Shown: in pieces, positions 51,172 through 60,124 of the stretch | Position numbering within the stretch: position 1 is the stretch's first letter | Layout: every line of letters begins with the position of its first letter | From: Pseudomonas laurylsulfatiphila | GTDB taxonomy: Bacteria > Pseudomonadota > Gammaproteobacteria > Pseudomonadales > Pseudomonadaceae | DNA: 64,000 nucleotides | Direction of reading: 5' to 3' | Assembly (NCBI RefSeq): GCF_002934665.1 | Contig: NZ_NIRS01000005.1 | Span: 434,001-498,000, forward strand | The notes under the pieces: generated by a model | The model's input: the letters and a program-made list of their open reading frames with translations, nothing else | Databases searched by the model: none | Told to the model about the DNA's origin: nothing | Made by a program: the position numbers and the translations under genes

Positions 51172-51912
51172 ATGCGCAATGCGCTTGCTCTCTCGCTGCT
51201 CGCCCTGCTCCTGGGCGGATGTGCCAGCAACCCTGCCGATCGCGATATCAGCGGCACCTGGATCAATCAGGTGGCGATCGATGCTGCCGCCAAAGGCGTC
51301 CCCCTGCGTGAAGCGCTCCAGGCCTATGGCCCGAACCTGGAATGGGACATCAACACCAAGGCCGGCCAGGCCCGCTACACCAATGGTTTTGAAAATGTCG
51401 ACGGCAAGCTGTTGGGTGAAGAATCCGGCGCCTGGAAAATCGACTTTTATGGCAGCTCGGCTAGCGAGCTGAAGCGTGACGGCAAGCAACTCAGCCAGTC
51501 CGCCAGCGACAACGAGCCCGAGCAGGTTTTCGACCGCGCCCTTATTCCGGTGCCGGACGGCGCCCCAATCGGCGCCAGCTTCGAACGTGCGCTGTATTCA
51601 GCCTACATGGGCGGCAACTGGACAATCGTCAGCGGTACCGGCGAAGGCAACACGGTTCAATTCCAGGCCGACGGCCAGGTAACCGGTCTGCCGGGTACTG
51701 ACCGTTATGCACTGTGCCTGGCCGGCGACTGCGCCTCGATGAGTGGTGGCAACGACAACATGTGGCTGCAACTCAATGGGCAAGGAAATGCCTGGATCTT
51801 TGCGCGCAAGGGCAAAGAGCTGGAGATTTTCCAGACCGTGAACACGGCGCAGGCGGACGAGATGCCTCAGTACACGCCCGGTGATCGCAAGTGGCTGCTG
51901 GAAAAACAGTAG
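51172..51912 (+). CDS. Lipoprotein of unknown function
   Basis: 246 residues with a type II signal (LLALLLGGCAS, lipid-attached Cys near residue 17). The mature part is β-rich, including ISGTWINQVAIDAAAKGVPL and a second half with NWTIVSGTGEGNTVQFQADG, reminiscent of small β-barrel or lipocalin-like folds. A Cys pair (ALCLAGDCASM) could form a disulphide. It resembles PA5340-type proteins conserved next to ridA. AAAGGA upstream fixes the start. No function can be given. Confidence 0.75.
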   Translation: MRNALALSLLALLLGGCASNPADRDISGTWINQVAIDAAAKGVPLREALQAYGPNLEWDINTKAGQARYTNGFENVDGKLLGEESGAWKIDFYGSSASELKRDGKQLSQSASDNEPEQVFDRALIPVPDGAPIGASFERALYSAYMGGNWTIVSGTGEGNTVQFQADGQVTGLPGTDRYALCLAGDCASMSGGNDNMWLQLNGQGNAWIFARKGKELEIFQTVNTAQADEMPQYTPGDRKWLLEKQ

Positions 51913-51935
51913 CCAATCCATAAAAGCGCCACCCT

Positions 51936-52028
51936 CTGTAGGAGCCGGCTTGCCGGCGATAGGGCCGTCACATTCAACATCCACGTTGAATTTGACACCG
52001 CTATCGCCGGCAAGCCGGCTCCTACAGG
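51936..52028. repeat. Paired REP element, GCCGGC variant
   Basis: GTAGGAGCCGGCTTGCCGGC and inverted partner near 52004, with an inner dyad TTCAAC…GTTGAA in the spacer. It lies between two convergent genes. Confidence 0.92.
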
Positions 52029-52046
52029 TTTTCGGCTGACTGTGAC

Positions 52047-52904
52047 TCAGCAGCACCCCTCGAGAATCGCCGCATACCCCTCACGAAAACTCGGATACTT
52101 CGGCGTCCAGCCCAAGGCCTTGGCCCGCGCATTACTGCAACGCTTGCTGCCGGTGCGCCGCACGCTTGAATCCTCGTCCCATTCGGTCACGCCCAGATAC
52201 CCGCGCAACCAGTCCACCACATCGGCCAGCGCTGCAGGTTCGTCATCGACGCCGATGTAGACATCCTCCAGCGCCACACCACGCCGGTCCGCCTCAAGCA
52301 GGCACGCCATCAACCCTGCGGCATCGTCCGCATGTATCCGGTTGGCATACAACGGTGGTTCGACCGCCACGCGATAACCCTGGCGGACCTGAGTCAGCAA
52401 CCTCTCACGTCCCGGGCCGTAGATGCCGGTCAGGCGCACGACACTGGCCGGGATACCGCTCTTGAGCGCGATCTGCTCGGCCTCAAGCATCACACGCCCA
52501 GAATAACCGGACGCCACCGCAGACGAACGCTCATCGACCCACTCCCCATCCTGCTGCTCGTAAACACTGCTGCTGGACACAAATAACAGGCGATTGGGCA
52601 CCTGACCGTAGTCGTTCAGCCACTCCAGCACATGCTCCAGCCCCTGGACATAGGCAGCACGGTAGCCGGCCTCGTCGTGATCGGTGGCTGCCGCGCAATA
52701 CACCAGGTAATCCACGGCACCGATCGGCCAAGTGGCCGGGCAGTCCTTGTTGAACAAATCACCGGCAACGCCGATGACGCCCGCGGGCAGGCGAGCAACA
52801 TCCCGCCGCAGGCCATGAACCTCCCATCCCGCCGCCAGCAGTTGTGTGGCCAGGCGGCTGCCAACATCACCGCAGCCGGCGATCAAAACAGTAGGCGCAG
52901 ACAT
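52047..52904 (-). CDS. NAD(P)-dependent epimerase/dehydratase-like protein (YeeZ-like)
   Basis: 285-residue extended-SDR Rossmann protein. The nucleotide loop VLIAGCGDVGSRLATQLLAA (about 6–25) uses GxGxxG, with LRRD after strand 2 suggesting NADP preference. The middle segment LLFVSSSSVYEQQDGEWVDE carries the SSxxVY motif of epimerase-like enzymes, but the usual YxxxK is not evident (SGYSGRVMLEAEQ). The substrate is unknown. It faces away from the exbBD–tonB operon, with 188 nt between the starts. Confidence 0.82.
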   Translation of the reverse strand: MSAPTVLIAGCGDVGSRLATQLLAAGWEVHGLRRDVARLPAGVIGVAGDLFNKDCPATWPIGAVDYLVYCAAATDHDEAGYRAAYVQGLEHVLEWLNDYGQVPNRLLFVSSSSVYEQQDGEWVDERSSAVASGYSGRVMLEAEQIALKSGIPASVVRLTGIYGPGRERLLTQVRQGYRVAVEPPLYANRIHADDAAGLMACLLEADRRGVALEDVYIGVDDEPAALADVVDWLRGYLGVTEWDEDSSVRRTGSKRCSNARAKALGWTPKYPSFREGYAAILEGCC

Positions 52905-52999
52905 CAGAAAACTCCCATCGCAAAGCCACAGACTAGCGCCGGCAACAGACAGGCGGCTAGCAATGCAGGAAAAAAAGAGACGCTATTACTTCTGTTAAC

Positions 53000-53018
53000 A
53001 AGAATTACTTGCAATAAT
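53000..53018 (+). promoter_or_regulatory. Possible Fur box upstream of exbB
   Basis: AAGAATTACTTGCAATAAT is an AT-rich 19-mer partly matching the Fur consensus, 75 nt before the exbB start. TonB-system genes are commonly Fur-controlled in Pseudomonas. The match is modest, so this remains tentative. Confidence 0.35.
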
Positions 53019-53092
53019 ACGCCCCACTTTTGTTCTCGGCCCTTCGAGGCCTGGAAGAACATCACCCGTTTTTTCTCTCAGGTCCGGCCAGC

Positions 53093-54067
53093 ATGACACG
53101 TAATCAACTCTCCGCTTCGCCAACCAAACGACCTCGCGCCTGGAGCGCGGTGGCCGCCCTGCTCCTCAGCCTGATGCTCGCGCCAGTCGCCGCTTTCGCC
53201 GATGCCCAGGCGCCCGCTACTCCGGCCGCCGCCGCAGCCCCTGCACCGGCTGATCACGCCGCCCCGGCCGTTGCTCCCGCCGCGACCGATCCTGCCCAGG
53301 CAGCGCCGACAGAAACCCTGGGTGAAGACGTTCCTGAAGTCCTCGAAGCCGACAATACCCTGGGCATGGCCCATGACCTGTCGCCGTGGGGCATGTACAA
53401 GAATGCCGACATCATCGTGAAAATCGTGATGATCGGCCTGGCCATCGCCTCGATCATCACCTGGACCATCTGGATCGCCAAGGGTCTTGAGCTGATGGGC
53501 GCCAAGCGTCGCCTGCGCGGTGAAATCGCCCAACTGAAAAAATCCGCCTCCCTCAAGGAAGCCAGCGCCACGGCGGCGAAGGACGGCACCCTCGCCAACC
53601 TGCTGGTGCACGATGCTCTCGAAGAGATGCGCCTGTCGGTCAACAGCCGCGAGAAAGAAGGCATCAAGGAGCGTGTCAGCTTCCGCCTTGAGCGCCTGGT
53701 CGCGGCCTGCGGTCGCAACATGAGCAGCGGCACCGGCGTGCTGGCGACCATCGGTTCCACCGCGCCCTTCGTCGGTCTGTTCGGTACCGTGTGGGGCATC
53801 ATGAACAGCTTCATCGGCATCGCCAAGACCCAGACCACCAACCTCGCCGTCGTCGCTCCCGGCATCGCCGAAGCCCTGCTGGCCACCGCACTGGGCCTGG
53901 TTGCCGCGATCCCTGCGGTCGTGATCTACAACGTCTTCGCCCGCTCCATCGCCGGTTACAAGGCTCAGGTGTCCGATGCGTCGGCACAGGTCCTGCTGCT
54001 GGTCAGCCGCGACCTCGACCACCAGCCTGAGCGCAGCTCGCAACCGCACATGGTGAAAGTGGGGTAA
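53093..54067 (+). CDS. exbB: TonB-system biopolymer transporter ExbB
   Basis: 324-residue inner-membrane motor subunit. A signal-like helix (about 17–37, ending PVAAFADA) precedes an Ala/Pro-rich periplasmic stretch (about 38–90). The MotA/TolQ/ExbB domain follows with three membrane helices (about 105–127, 215–245 and 260–285), including GTGVLATIGSTAPFVGLFGT and VAPGIAEALLATALGLVAAI. The long N-terminal extension is common in Pseudomonas ExbB. exbD starts 6 nt later. It uses proton-motive force to drive TonB-dependent receptors for siderophores and vitamin B12. Confidence 0.95.
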   Translation: MTRNQLSASPTKRPRAWSAVAALLLSLMLAPVAAFADAQAPATPAAAAAPAPADHAAPAVAPAATDPAQAAPTETLGEDVPEVLEADNTLGMAHDLSPWGMYKNADIIVKIVMIGLAIASIITWTIWIAKGLELMGAKRRLRGEIAQLKKSASLKEASATAAKDGTLANLLVHDALEEMRLSVNSREKEGIKERVSFRLERLVAACGRNMSSGTGVLATIGSTAPFVGLFGTVWGIMNSFIGIAKTQTTNLAVVAPGIAEALLATALGLVAAIPAVVIYNVFARSIAGYKAQVSDASAQVLLLVSRDLDHQPERSSQPHMVKVG

Positions 54068-54073
54068 TCGGCC

Positions 54074-54502
54074 ATGGGCCTGCATTTGAAAGAAGGGGCA
54101 GACGACGATCTGTCCGAAAACCACGAAATCAACGTCACGCCGTTTATTGACGTGATGCTGGTGCTGTTGATCATCTTCATGGTGGCGGCCCCGCTGGCCA
54201 CCGTGGACATCAAGGTCGACCTGCCCGCTTCCACCGCCAAACCGGCGCCGCGGCCAGAGAAACCGGTGTTCCTCAGCGTCAAGGCGGACCAGCGCCTGTT
54301 CCTCGGTGAAGACGAAGTGAAAGCCGAAGCACTCGGCGCCACGCTTGACGCCAGGACCCAGGGCAAGAAGGACACGACGATCTTCTTCCAGGCCGACAAA
54401 GGCGTGGATTACGGCGACCTGATGAGCGTGATGGACAACCTGCGATCGGCCGGTTACCTGAAGGTAGGTCTGGTCGGACTCGAGACGGCAGCCAAGAAAT
54501 GA
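54074..54502 (+). CDS. exbD: TonB-system biopolymer transporter ExbD
   Basis: 142-residue subunit with a single membrane helix (about 23–43). The proton-relay Asp is in NVTPFIDVMLVLLIIFMV, and the periplasmic domain follows. It is the middle gene of exbB–exbD–tonB and overlaps tonB by 4 nt (ATGA), so the two are translationally coupled. Confidence 0.96.
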   Translation: MGLHLKEGADDDLSENHEINVTPFIDVMLVLLIIFMVAAPLATVDIKVDLPASTAKPAPRPEKPVFLSVKADQRLFLGEDEVKAEALGATLDARTQGKKDTTIFFQADKGVDYGDLMSVMDNLRSAGYLKVGLVGLETAAKK

Positions 54503-55248
54503 TCACGACGCGCCATAAGCTGACGCGTTACAGCGGTAGCCTGGCTGTGGTGCTGGGCGTTCACGCGCTGGCCATCGCGCTGGCGCTGAACTGGTCCGCC
54601 CGCCCGCCCATCGAATTGCCGCCCCAGGCAATGATGGTCGAACTGGCACCGGTCCCTGCCCCGCCACCGCCTGCTCCGCCGAAGGTCGTCACCCCACCGC
54701 AGCCACCGGCTCCGGTTGAAGAACTGCCGATCCCCAAGCTCGCCGAAGCGCCGAAAGCTGAAATTGCCGTGCCCAAGCCCGTCAAGCCGAAGCCGAAGCC
54801 ACAGCCGCCCAAGCCGGTAGAGAAGAAACCCGAACCGCCGAAGGAAAAACCGGCCGAAGAAAAGCCTGCCGAAACGCAACAGACTCAGGCGCCTACGGAG
54901 AAATCCGCTCAGCCTGCGCCGGGTCCTTCGCCGGCTCAACTGGCGGCCAAGGCCAGCTGGCAAGGCACGCTGCTGGCGCATTTGCAGAAGTACAAAAAGT
55001 ACCCTGCCAGTGCACAGGCGCGGGGCAAGGAAGGCATGAACCGCCTGCGTTTCGTCGTGGATGCCGAAGGCAATGTGTTGTCGTTTGAGCTGGTAGGCGC
55101 CTCGGGCACTGCCGATCTGGACCGGGCCACCCTGGAAATGATCCGCCGCGCCCAACCGCTGCCCAAGCCGCCGACCGACATGCTGACCAATGGCTCCATC
55201 GAAATCGTTGCACCCTTTGTGTATTCGCTGGAAAAACGCCGTCGGTAA
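54499..55248 (+). CDS. tonB: Energy transducer TonB
   Basis: 249-residue periplasm-spanning protein. The membrane anchor (about 11–33) includes SLAVVLGVHALAIALALNW, with the conserved His for ExbB contact. A long Pro/Lys linker (about 50–145) has repeats such as KPKPKPQPPKPVEKKPEPPK. The C-terminal TonB domain (about 165–249) includes YPASAQARGKEGMNRLRFVV and LDRATLEMIRRAQPLPKPP. It transmits ExbBD energy to outer-membrane receptors, and is the last gene of the operon before a paired REP. Confidence 0.95.
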   Translation: MITTRHKLTRYSGSLAVVLGVHALAIALALNWSARPPIELPPQAMMVELAPVPAPPPPAPPKVVTPPQPPAPVEELPIPKLAEAPKAEIAVPKPVKPKPKPQPPKPVEKKPEPPKEKPAEEKPAETQQTQAPTEKSAQPAPGPSPAQLAAKASWQGTLLAHLQKYKKYPASAQARGKEGMNRLRFVVDAEGNVLSFELVGASGTADLDRATLEMIRRAQPLPKPPTDMLTNGSIEIVAPFVYSLEKRRR

Positions 55249-55264
55249 ACGCACCACCGCCCTA

Positions 55265-55354
55265 TGTGGGAGCGAGCTTGCTCGCGATAGCGGTCTAACA
55301 TTCAACGTAGATGTCGAATGTTGGGCCCTCATCGCGAGCAAGCTCGCTCCCACA
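55265..55354. repeat. Paired REP element
   Basis: GTGGGAGCGAGCTTGCTCGC and inverted partner near 55331; the spacer contains a dyad ACATTC…GAATGT. Confidence 0.93.
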
Positions 55355-55533
55355 GAGATTTCTGCCAGCAGGAAGGTCGCGTTCCAAGCCAAGAAGACAC
55401 CGAAAGGTGCCTTTGTCTTATCTGCCAGCGGCAAACCGGCATTGCCCGGTGTCACCCGACACGTTCAGTCTGATAACGTGCGTCTATCGATTGCAGCCGG
55501 TATGCTTGGCCCGCAACTTCATGGACGCTTGCT

Positions 55534-56463
55534 ATGACCCTCACAGAATTACGCTACATCGTTACCCTCGCCCAAGAGCAGCACTTCGGCCACGCGGCCG
55601 AGCGTTGCCACGTCAGCCAGCCGACCCTTTCGGTGGGCGTGAAAAAGCTTGAAGACGAACTCGGTGTGCTGATTTTCGAGCGCAGCAAAAGCGCCGTGCG
55701 CCTGACGCCGGTCGGCGAAGGCATCGTGGCCCAGGCGCAAAAGGTACTGGAACAGGCCCAGGGCATCCGCGAACTGGCCCAGGCCGGCAAGAACCAGCTG
55801 ACGGCCCCGCTCAAAGTCGGCGCGATCTACACCGTCGGGCCATACCTGTTCCCGCACCTGATTCCACAACTGCACCGGGTCGCCCCGCAGATGCCGTTGT
55901 ACATCGAAGAAAACTTCACCCACGTGCTGCGCGACAAACTGCGCAACGGTGAACTCGACGCGATCATCATCGCCCTGCCGTTCAGCGAAGCCGACGTGCT
56001 GACCCTGCAGCTCTACGACGAGCCGTTCTACGTGCTGATGCCAGCCCAGCACCCGTGGACGCAAAAAGAATCCATCGACGCCAGCCTGCTCAACGACAAG
56101 AGCCTGCTGCTGCTCGGCGAAGGCCACTGCTTCCGCGATCAGGTACTGGAAGCCTGCCCGACCCTGACCAAAGGCAACGACGGCGCCAAGCACACCACGG
56201 TGGAATCCAGCTCCCTGGAAACCATTCGGCACATGGTCGCTTCCGGCCTGGGGATTTCGATCCTGCCGTTGTCCGCGGTGGACAGCCACCACTACGCCCC
56301 CGGCGTGATCGAAGTGCGTCCGTTGTCGGCACCCGTACCGTTCCGCACCGTGGCCATTGCCTGGCGAGCCAGCTTCCCGCGTCCGAAGGCGATTGAAATA
56401 CTCGCCGACTCCATTCGCCTGTGCTCGGTGGCCAAGCCAGCGGCGCAGGTCGCTGCGGGCTAA
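55534..56463 (+). CDS. oxyR: Hydrogen peroxide-responsive regulator OxyR
   Basis: 309-residue LysR-type regulator. The DNA-binding domain (about 1–60) begins MTLTELRYIVTLAQEQHFGH with CHVSQPTLSVGVKKLE. The redox switch cysteines Cys199 and Cys208 are both present (GHCFRDQVLEACPTL) at exactly the canonical numbering, so peroxide sensing should be intact. Expected targets are katA/katB, ahp and trx genes. recG begins 9 nt after its stop, the conserved oxyR–recG operon of pseudomonads. Confidence 0.97.
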   Translation: MTLTELRYIVTLAQEQHFGHAAERCHVSQPTLSVGVKKLEDELGVLIFERSKSAVRLTPVGEGIVAQAQKVLEQAQGIRELAQAGKNQLTAPLKVGAIYTVGPYLFPHLIPQLHRVAPQMPLYIEENFTHVLRDKLRNGELDAIIIALPFSEADVLTLQLYDEPFYVLMPAQHPWTQKESIDASLLNDKSLLLLGEGHCFRDQVLEACPTLTKGNDGAKHTTVESSSLETIRHMVASGLGISILPLSAVDSHHYAPGVIEVRPLSAPVPFRTVAIAWRASFPRPKAIEILADSIRLCSVAKPAAQVAAG

Positions 56464-56472
56464 GCGACGGTC

Positions 56473-58548
56473 ATGAGCGAGTTGTCGCAAGTGTCGGTGA
56501 CGGCACTCAAGGGTGTCGGTGAAGCCATGGCCGAGAAACTGGCCAAGGTCGGCCTGGAAAACCTCCAGGACGTGTTGTTTCACTTGCCCCTGCGCTATCA
56601 GGACCGCACCCGCGTGGTCCCGATTGGTGCGCTGCGACCTGGGCAGGATGCGGTCATCGAAGGCACGGTCAGCGGCGCCGATGTGGTCATGGGCCGTCGG
56701 CGCAGCCTCGTGGTGCGCTTGCAGGACGGCACTGGCGGACTCAGCCTGCGCTTCTACCATTTCAGCAATGCGCAGAAGGAAGGCCTCAAACGCGGCACGC
56801 GGATTCGCTGCTACGGCGAGGCACGGCCCGGTGCCTCGGGGCTGGAAATCTACCACCCGGAATATCGCGCCATCACTGGCGACGAACCACCGCCAGTGGA
56901 TGAAACCCTGACTCCGGTCTACCCGCTCACCGAAGGCCTGACCCAACAGCGCCTGCGCCAGTTGTGTATGCAGACCCTCACCCTGCTCGGCCCCAGCAGC
57001 TTGCCCGACTGGTTGCCCAACGAGCTGGCCCGCGACTACCAACTGGCACCGCTGGCCGACGCAATCCGCTACCTGCACAACCCGCCCGCCGATGCCGACG
57101 TCGATGAACTCGCCCTCGGCCATCACTGGGCGCAGCACCGCCTGGCTTTCGAAGAACTGCTGACCCATCAACTGTCGCAACAGCGCCTTCGAGAGAGCAT
57201 GCGCGCCCTGCGCGCGCCGGCGATGCCCAAAGCCACCCAACTGCCGGCCAAATACCTGGCCAATCTCGGTTTCAACCCGACCGGCGCCCAGCAACGGGTC
57301 GGCAACGAAATCGCCTACGACCTCAGCCAGCACGAACCGATGCTGCGGCTGATCCAGGGCGACGTCGGCGCCGGCAAAACCGTGGTCGCCGCCCTTGCCG
57401 CGCTGCAAGCGCTGGAAGCCGGTTATCAGGTCGCACTGATGGCACCCACCGAGATTCTCGCCGAGCAGCACTTCATCACGTTCAAGCGCTGGCTCGAACC
57501 GCTCGGCATCGAAGTCGCGTGGCTCGCCGGCAAGCTCAAGGGCAAGAACCGCACCGCCGCGCTGGAGCAAATCGCCAATGGCACGCCCATGGTGGTCGGC
57601 ACTCACGCGCTGTTCCAGGACGAAGTGCAATTCAAGAACCTGGCGCTGGTGATCATCGACGAACAGCACCGTTTCGGCGTGCAGCAGCGTCTGGCCCTGC
57701 GGCAGAAAGGCGTCGGCGGACGCATGTGTCCGCACCAGCTGATCATGACCGCCACGCCGATTCCGCGCACGCTGGCCATGAGCGCCTACGCCGATCTCGA
57801 CACCTCGATCCTCGACGAGCTACCCCCCGGCCGAACCCCGGTCAACACCGTGCTGATCACCGACACCCGGCGGGTCGAAGTCATCGAGCGGGTGCGTAGC
57901 GCTTGCGCCGAAGGGCGTCAGGCCTATTGGGTGTGCACGCTAATCGAAGAGTCGGAAGAGCTGACCTGCCAGGCCGCCGAAACCACATACGAAGACCTGA
58001 CCGCCGCCCTCGGCGAGCTGAAGGTCGGCCTGATTCACGGCCGCATGAAACCTGCGGAAAAAGCCGCGGTGATGGCCGAGTTCAAGGCCGGTAACCTGCA
58101 ACTGCTGGTCGCGACCACGGTGATCGAAGTGGGCGTGGACGTGCCCAACGCCAGCCTGATGATCATCGAGAACCCCGAGCGCCTGGGCCTGGCGCAATTG
58201 CACCAGTTGCGCGGCCGCGTCGGTCGGGGCAGCGCCGTCAGCCATTGCGTGCTGCTCTACCATCCGCCGCTGTCGCAGATCGGCCGCCAGCGCCTGGGCA
58301 TTATGCGCGAAACCAACGATGGTTTTGTCATCGCCGAAAAGGACCTGGAATTGCGCGGCCCCGGCGAAATGCTCGGCACCCGCCAAACCGGCCTGCTTCA
58401 ATTCAAGGTCGCCGACCTGATGCGCGATGCCGATTTGCTGCCTGCCGTACGGGATGCGGCCCAGGCATTGCTCGAACGCTGGCCGACCCATGTCAGCCCG
58501 CTACTCGACCGTTGGCTGCGTCATGGCCAACAATACGGCCAAGTGTGA
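56473..58548 (+). CDS. recG: ATP-dependent DNA helicase RecG
   Basis: 691-residue branch-migration helicase that regresses stalled forks. The wedge/OB domain (about 1–160) contains FHLPLRYQDRTRVVPIGALR. Walker A is GDVGAGKT (about 296–303), motif II DEQHRFGVQQR, motif III TATPIPRTL, motif V ATTVIEVGVDVPNA and motif VI QLHQLRGRVGRG. Length is normal. It is co-transcribed with oxyR; the coupling of recG to a peroxide regulator suits its repair role. Confidence 0.97.
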   Translation: MSELSQVSVTALKGVGEAMAEKLAKVGLENLQDVLFHLPLRYQDRTRVVPIGALRPGQDAVIEGTVSGADVVMGRRRSLVVRLQDGTGGLSLRFYHFSNAQKEGLKRGTRIRCYGEARPGASGLEIYHPEYRAITGDEPPPVDETLTPVYPLTEGLTQQRLRQLCMQTLTLLGPSSLPDWLPNELARDYQLAPLADAIRYLHNPPADADVDELALGHHWAQHRLAFEELLTHQLSQQRLRESMRALRAPAMPKATQLPAKYLANLGFNPTGAQQRVGNEIAYDLSQHEPMLRLIQGDVGAGKTVVAALAALQALEAGYQVALMAPTEILAEQHFITFKRWLEPLGIEVAWLAGKLKGKNRTAALEQIANGTPMVVGTHALFQDEVQFKNLALVIIDEQHRFGVQQRLALRQKGVGGRMCPHQLIMTATPIPRTLAMSAYADLDTSILDELPPGRTPVNTVLITDTRRVEVIERVRSACAEGRQAYWVCTLIEESEELTCQAAETTYEDLTAALGELKVGLIHGRMKPAEKAAVMAEFKAGNLQLLVATTVIEVGVDVPNASLMIIENPERLGLAQLHQLRGRVGRGSAVSHCVLLYHPPLSQIGRQRLGIMRETNDGFVIAEKDLELRGPGEMLGTRQTGLLQFKVADLMRDADLLPAVRDAAQALLERWPTHVSPLLDRWLRHGQQYGQV

Positions 58549-58626
58549 CAACCGTCACAGTTTCTGAGGCGTGGCTTTAGGCAAGCTGGTTATACTCCTG
58601 CAATTGTTTAATCACGGATACAGACC

Positions 58627-60027
58627 ATGACCGAAGTTGCCTTCGCACCCGATACCCCGCACGCTCCGTCGGTTATTCGGCTGATGCTGGGCAAGTTGGG
58701 CATTGCCTACGAAGAAGTGCTGGACCATCACGGCCTCAATGCCGCACGCAAAGTACAGGCCGTTCTGCTCGATGACAGCGTCGGCGCATTGATGGTGTTG
58801 TTCCCGCAGAGCCAGTTGCTGGACCTCAATCGCCTGACCGAACTCACCGGTCGCCGCCTCACTGCCGTACCCACCGAACGCCTGACAAAAATGCTCGGCA
58901 AGCACAACCTCAGCTTGCTGCCTGGTCTGCCGGCGCTGACCAGTTCACCCTGCCTGTACGACGAAAGCCTGCTGCGTGAGCCGAAGTTGCTGATCAACTC
59001 TGGCGAGCCGGGCGTGCTGCTGGAAGTCTCCAGCGAAGACTTCAAGACCATGCTGACCAAGGCCAGCGCCGCCAACTTCGGCGAAAACCTGACCAGCATC
59101 CGTCCGAACCTCGACCGCCCCGATGACGACCGCGAGGAAATCACCCAGGCCGTCCAGGCATTTACCGCGCGGCGCATCCAGCAGCGCCTGGAAGAGACCA
59201 TCGAGATTCCGCCGCTGGCCGAAACCGCGCAAAAGATCATCAAGCTGCGTGTCGACCCCAACGCCACCATCGACGACATTACCGGCGTGGTCGAAACCGA
59301 CCCGGCGCTGGCCGCGCAAGTCGTGAGCTGGGCGGCGTCGCCGTACTACGCCTCACCGGGCAAGATCCGCTCCGTGGAAGACGCCATCGTGCGCGTGCTG
59401 GGCTTCGACCTGGTGATCAACCTGGCGCTGGGCCTGGCCCTGGGTAAAACCCTGAGCCTGCCCAAGGACCACCCGCAACAAACCACGCCGTACTGGCAGC
59501 AATCCATCTACACCGCCGCCGTCATCGAAGGCCTGACCCGCGCCATGCCGCGCGCCCAGCGCCCGGAAGCAGGCCTAACCTACCTGGCCGGCCTGCTGCA
59601 CAACTTTGGCTACCTGCTGCTGGCCCACGTGTTCCCGCCACACTTCTCGCTGATCTGCCGCCACCTGGAGGTCAACCCGCATCTGTGCCACAGTTTCGTG
59701 GAACAACACCTGCTGGGCATCAGCCGTGAACAGATCGGCTCGTGGTTGATGCGCTACTGGGACATGCCCGAAGAGCTGTCTACCGCCCTGCGCTTCCAGC
59801 ACGACCCGGCCTACGACAGTACCTACGCCGAATACCCGAACCTGGTCTGCCTGTCGGTGCGCCTGCTACGCAGCCGAGGCATCGGCTCCGGCCCCGACGA
59901 AGACATCCCCGACGCCCTGCTGGAACGCCTCGGCCTGAGCCGCGCCAAAGCCGAAGACGTGGTCAGCAAAGTGCTGGAAGCTGAAGTGCTGCTGCGTGAA
60001 CTGGCGTCGCAATTCAGCCAAAGCTGA
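58627..60027 (+). CDS. YbaK-like / HDOD domain fusion protein
   Basis: 466 residues. Residues about 10–155 resemble an aminoacyl-tRNA deacylase (YbaK/ProX) domain: RKVQAVLLDDSVGALMVLFP, RLTELTGRRLTAVPTERLTK and REPKLLINSGEPGVLLEVS. Residues about 205–405 form an HDOD domain (IPPLAETAQKIIKLRVDPN; AGLLHNFGYLLLAHVFPPHF), a non-catalytic HD relative used in signalling. The combination is conserved in Pseudomonas (PA5346-like), but its function is unknown; involvement in c-di-GMP or stress signalling is only a guess. It follows recG by 78 nt and may be in the same operon. Confidence 0.85.
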   Translation: MTEVAFAPDTPHAPSVIRLMLGKLGIAYEEVLDHHGLNAARKVQAVLLDDSVGALMVLFPQSQLLDLNRLTELTGRRLTAVPTERLTKMLGKHNLSLLPGLPALTSSPCLYDESLLREPKLLINSGEPGVLLEVSSEDFKTMLTKASAANFGENLTSIRPNLDRPDDDREEITQAVQAFTARRIQQRLEETIEIPPLAETAQKIIKLRVDPNATIDDITGVVETDPALAAQVVSWAASPYYASPGKIRSVEDAIVRVLGFDLVINLALGLALGKTLSLPKDHPQQTTPYWQQSIYTAAVIEGLTRAMPRAQRPEAGLTYLAGLLHNFGYLLLAHVFPPHFSLICRHLEVNPHLCHSFVEQHLLGISREQIGSWLMRYWDMPEELSTALRFQHDPAYDSTYAEYPNLVCLSVRLLRSRGIGSGPDEDIPDALLERLGLSRAKAEDVVSKVLEAEVLLRELASQFSQS

Positions 60028-60030
60028 ACA

Positions 60031-60098
60031 GCATCGCGGGCAAGCCCGCTCCCACAGGGATCGCTTAAATCCTGTGGGAACGGGCTTGCCCGCGATGA
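60031..60098. repeat. Paired REP element, GCGGGC variant
   Basis: CATCGCGGGCAAGCCCGCTC and inverted partner near 60076, with a very short spacer. It lies between convergent genes. Confidence 0.92.
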
Positions 60099-60124
60099 AT
60101 ATCACTCGGTCTAACTGAAAAACC

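Noticed and set aside
55549..57735. Minus-strand open frame of over 700 codons opposite oxyR and recG
   Set aside because: Antisense to two clearly intact genes and without any domain; a GC-skew artefact.
1934..60098. REP pairs considered as a CRISPR array
   Set aside because: The copies are scattered, inverted rather than direct, vary in arm sequence and have no regular spacers or cas genes.
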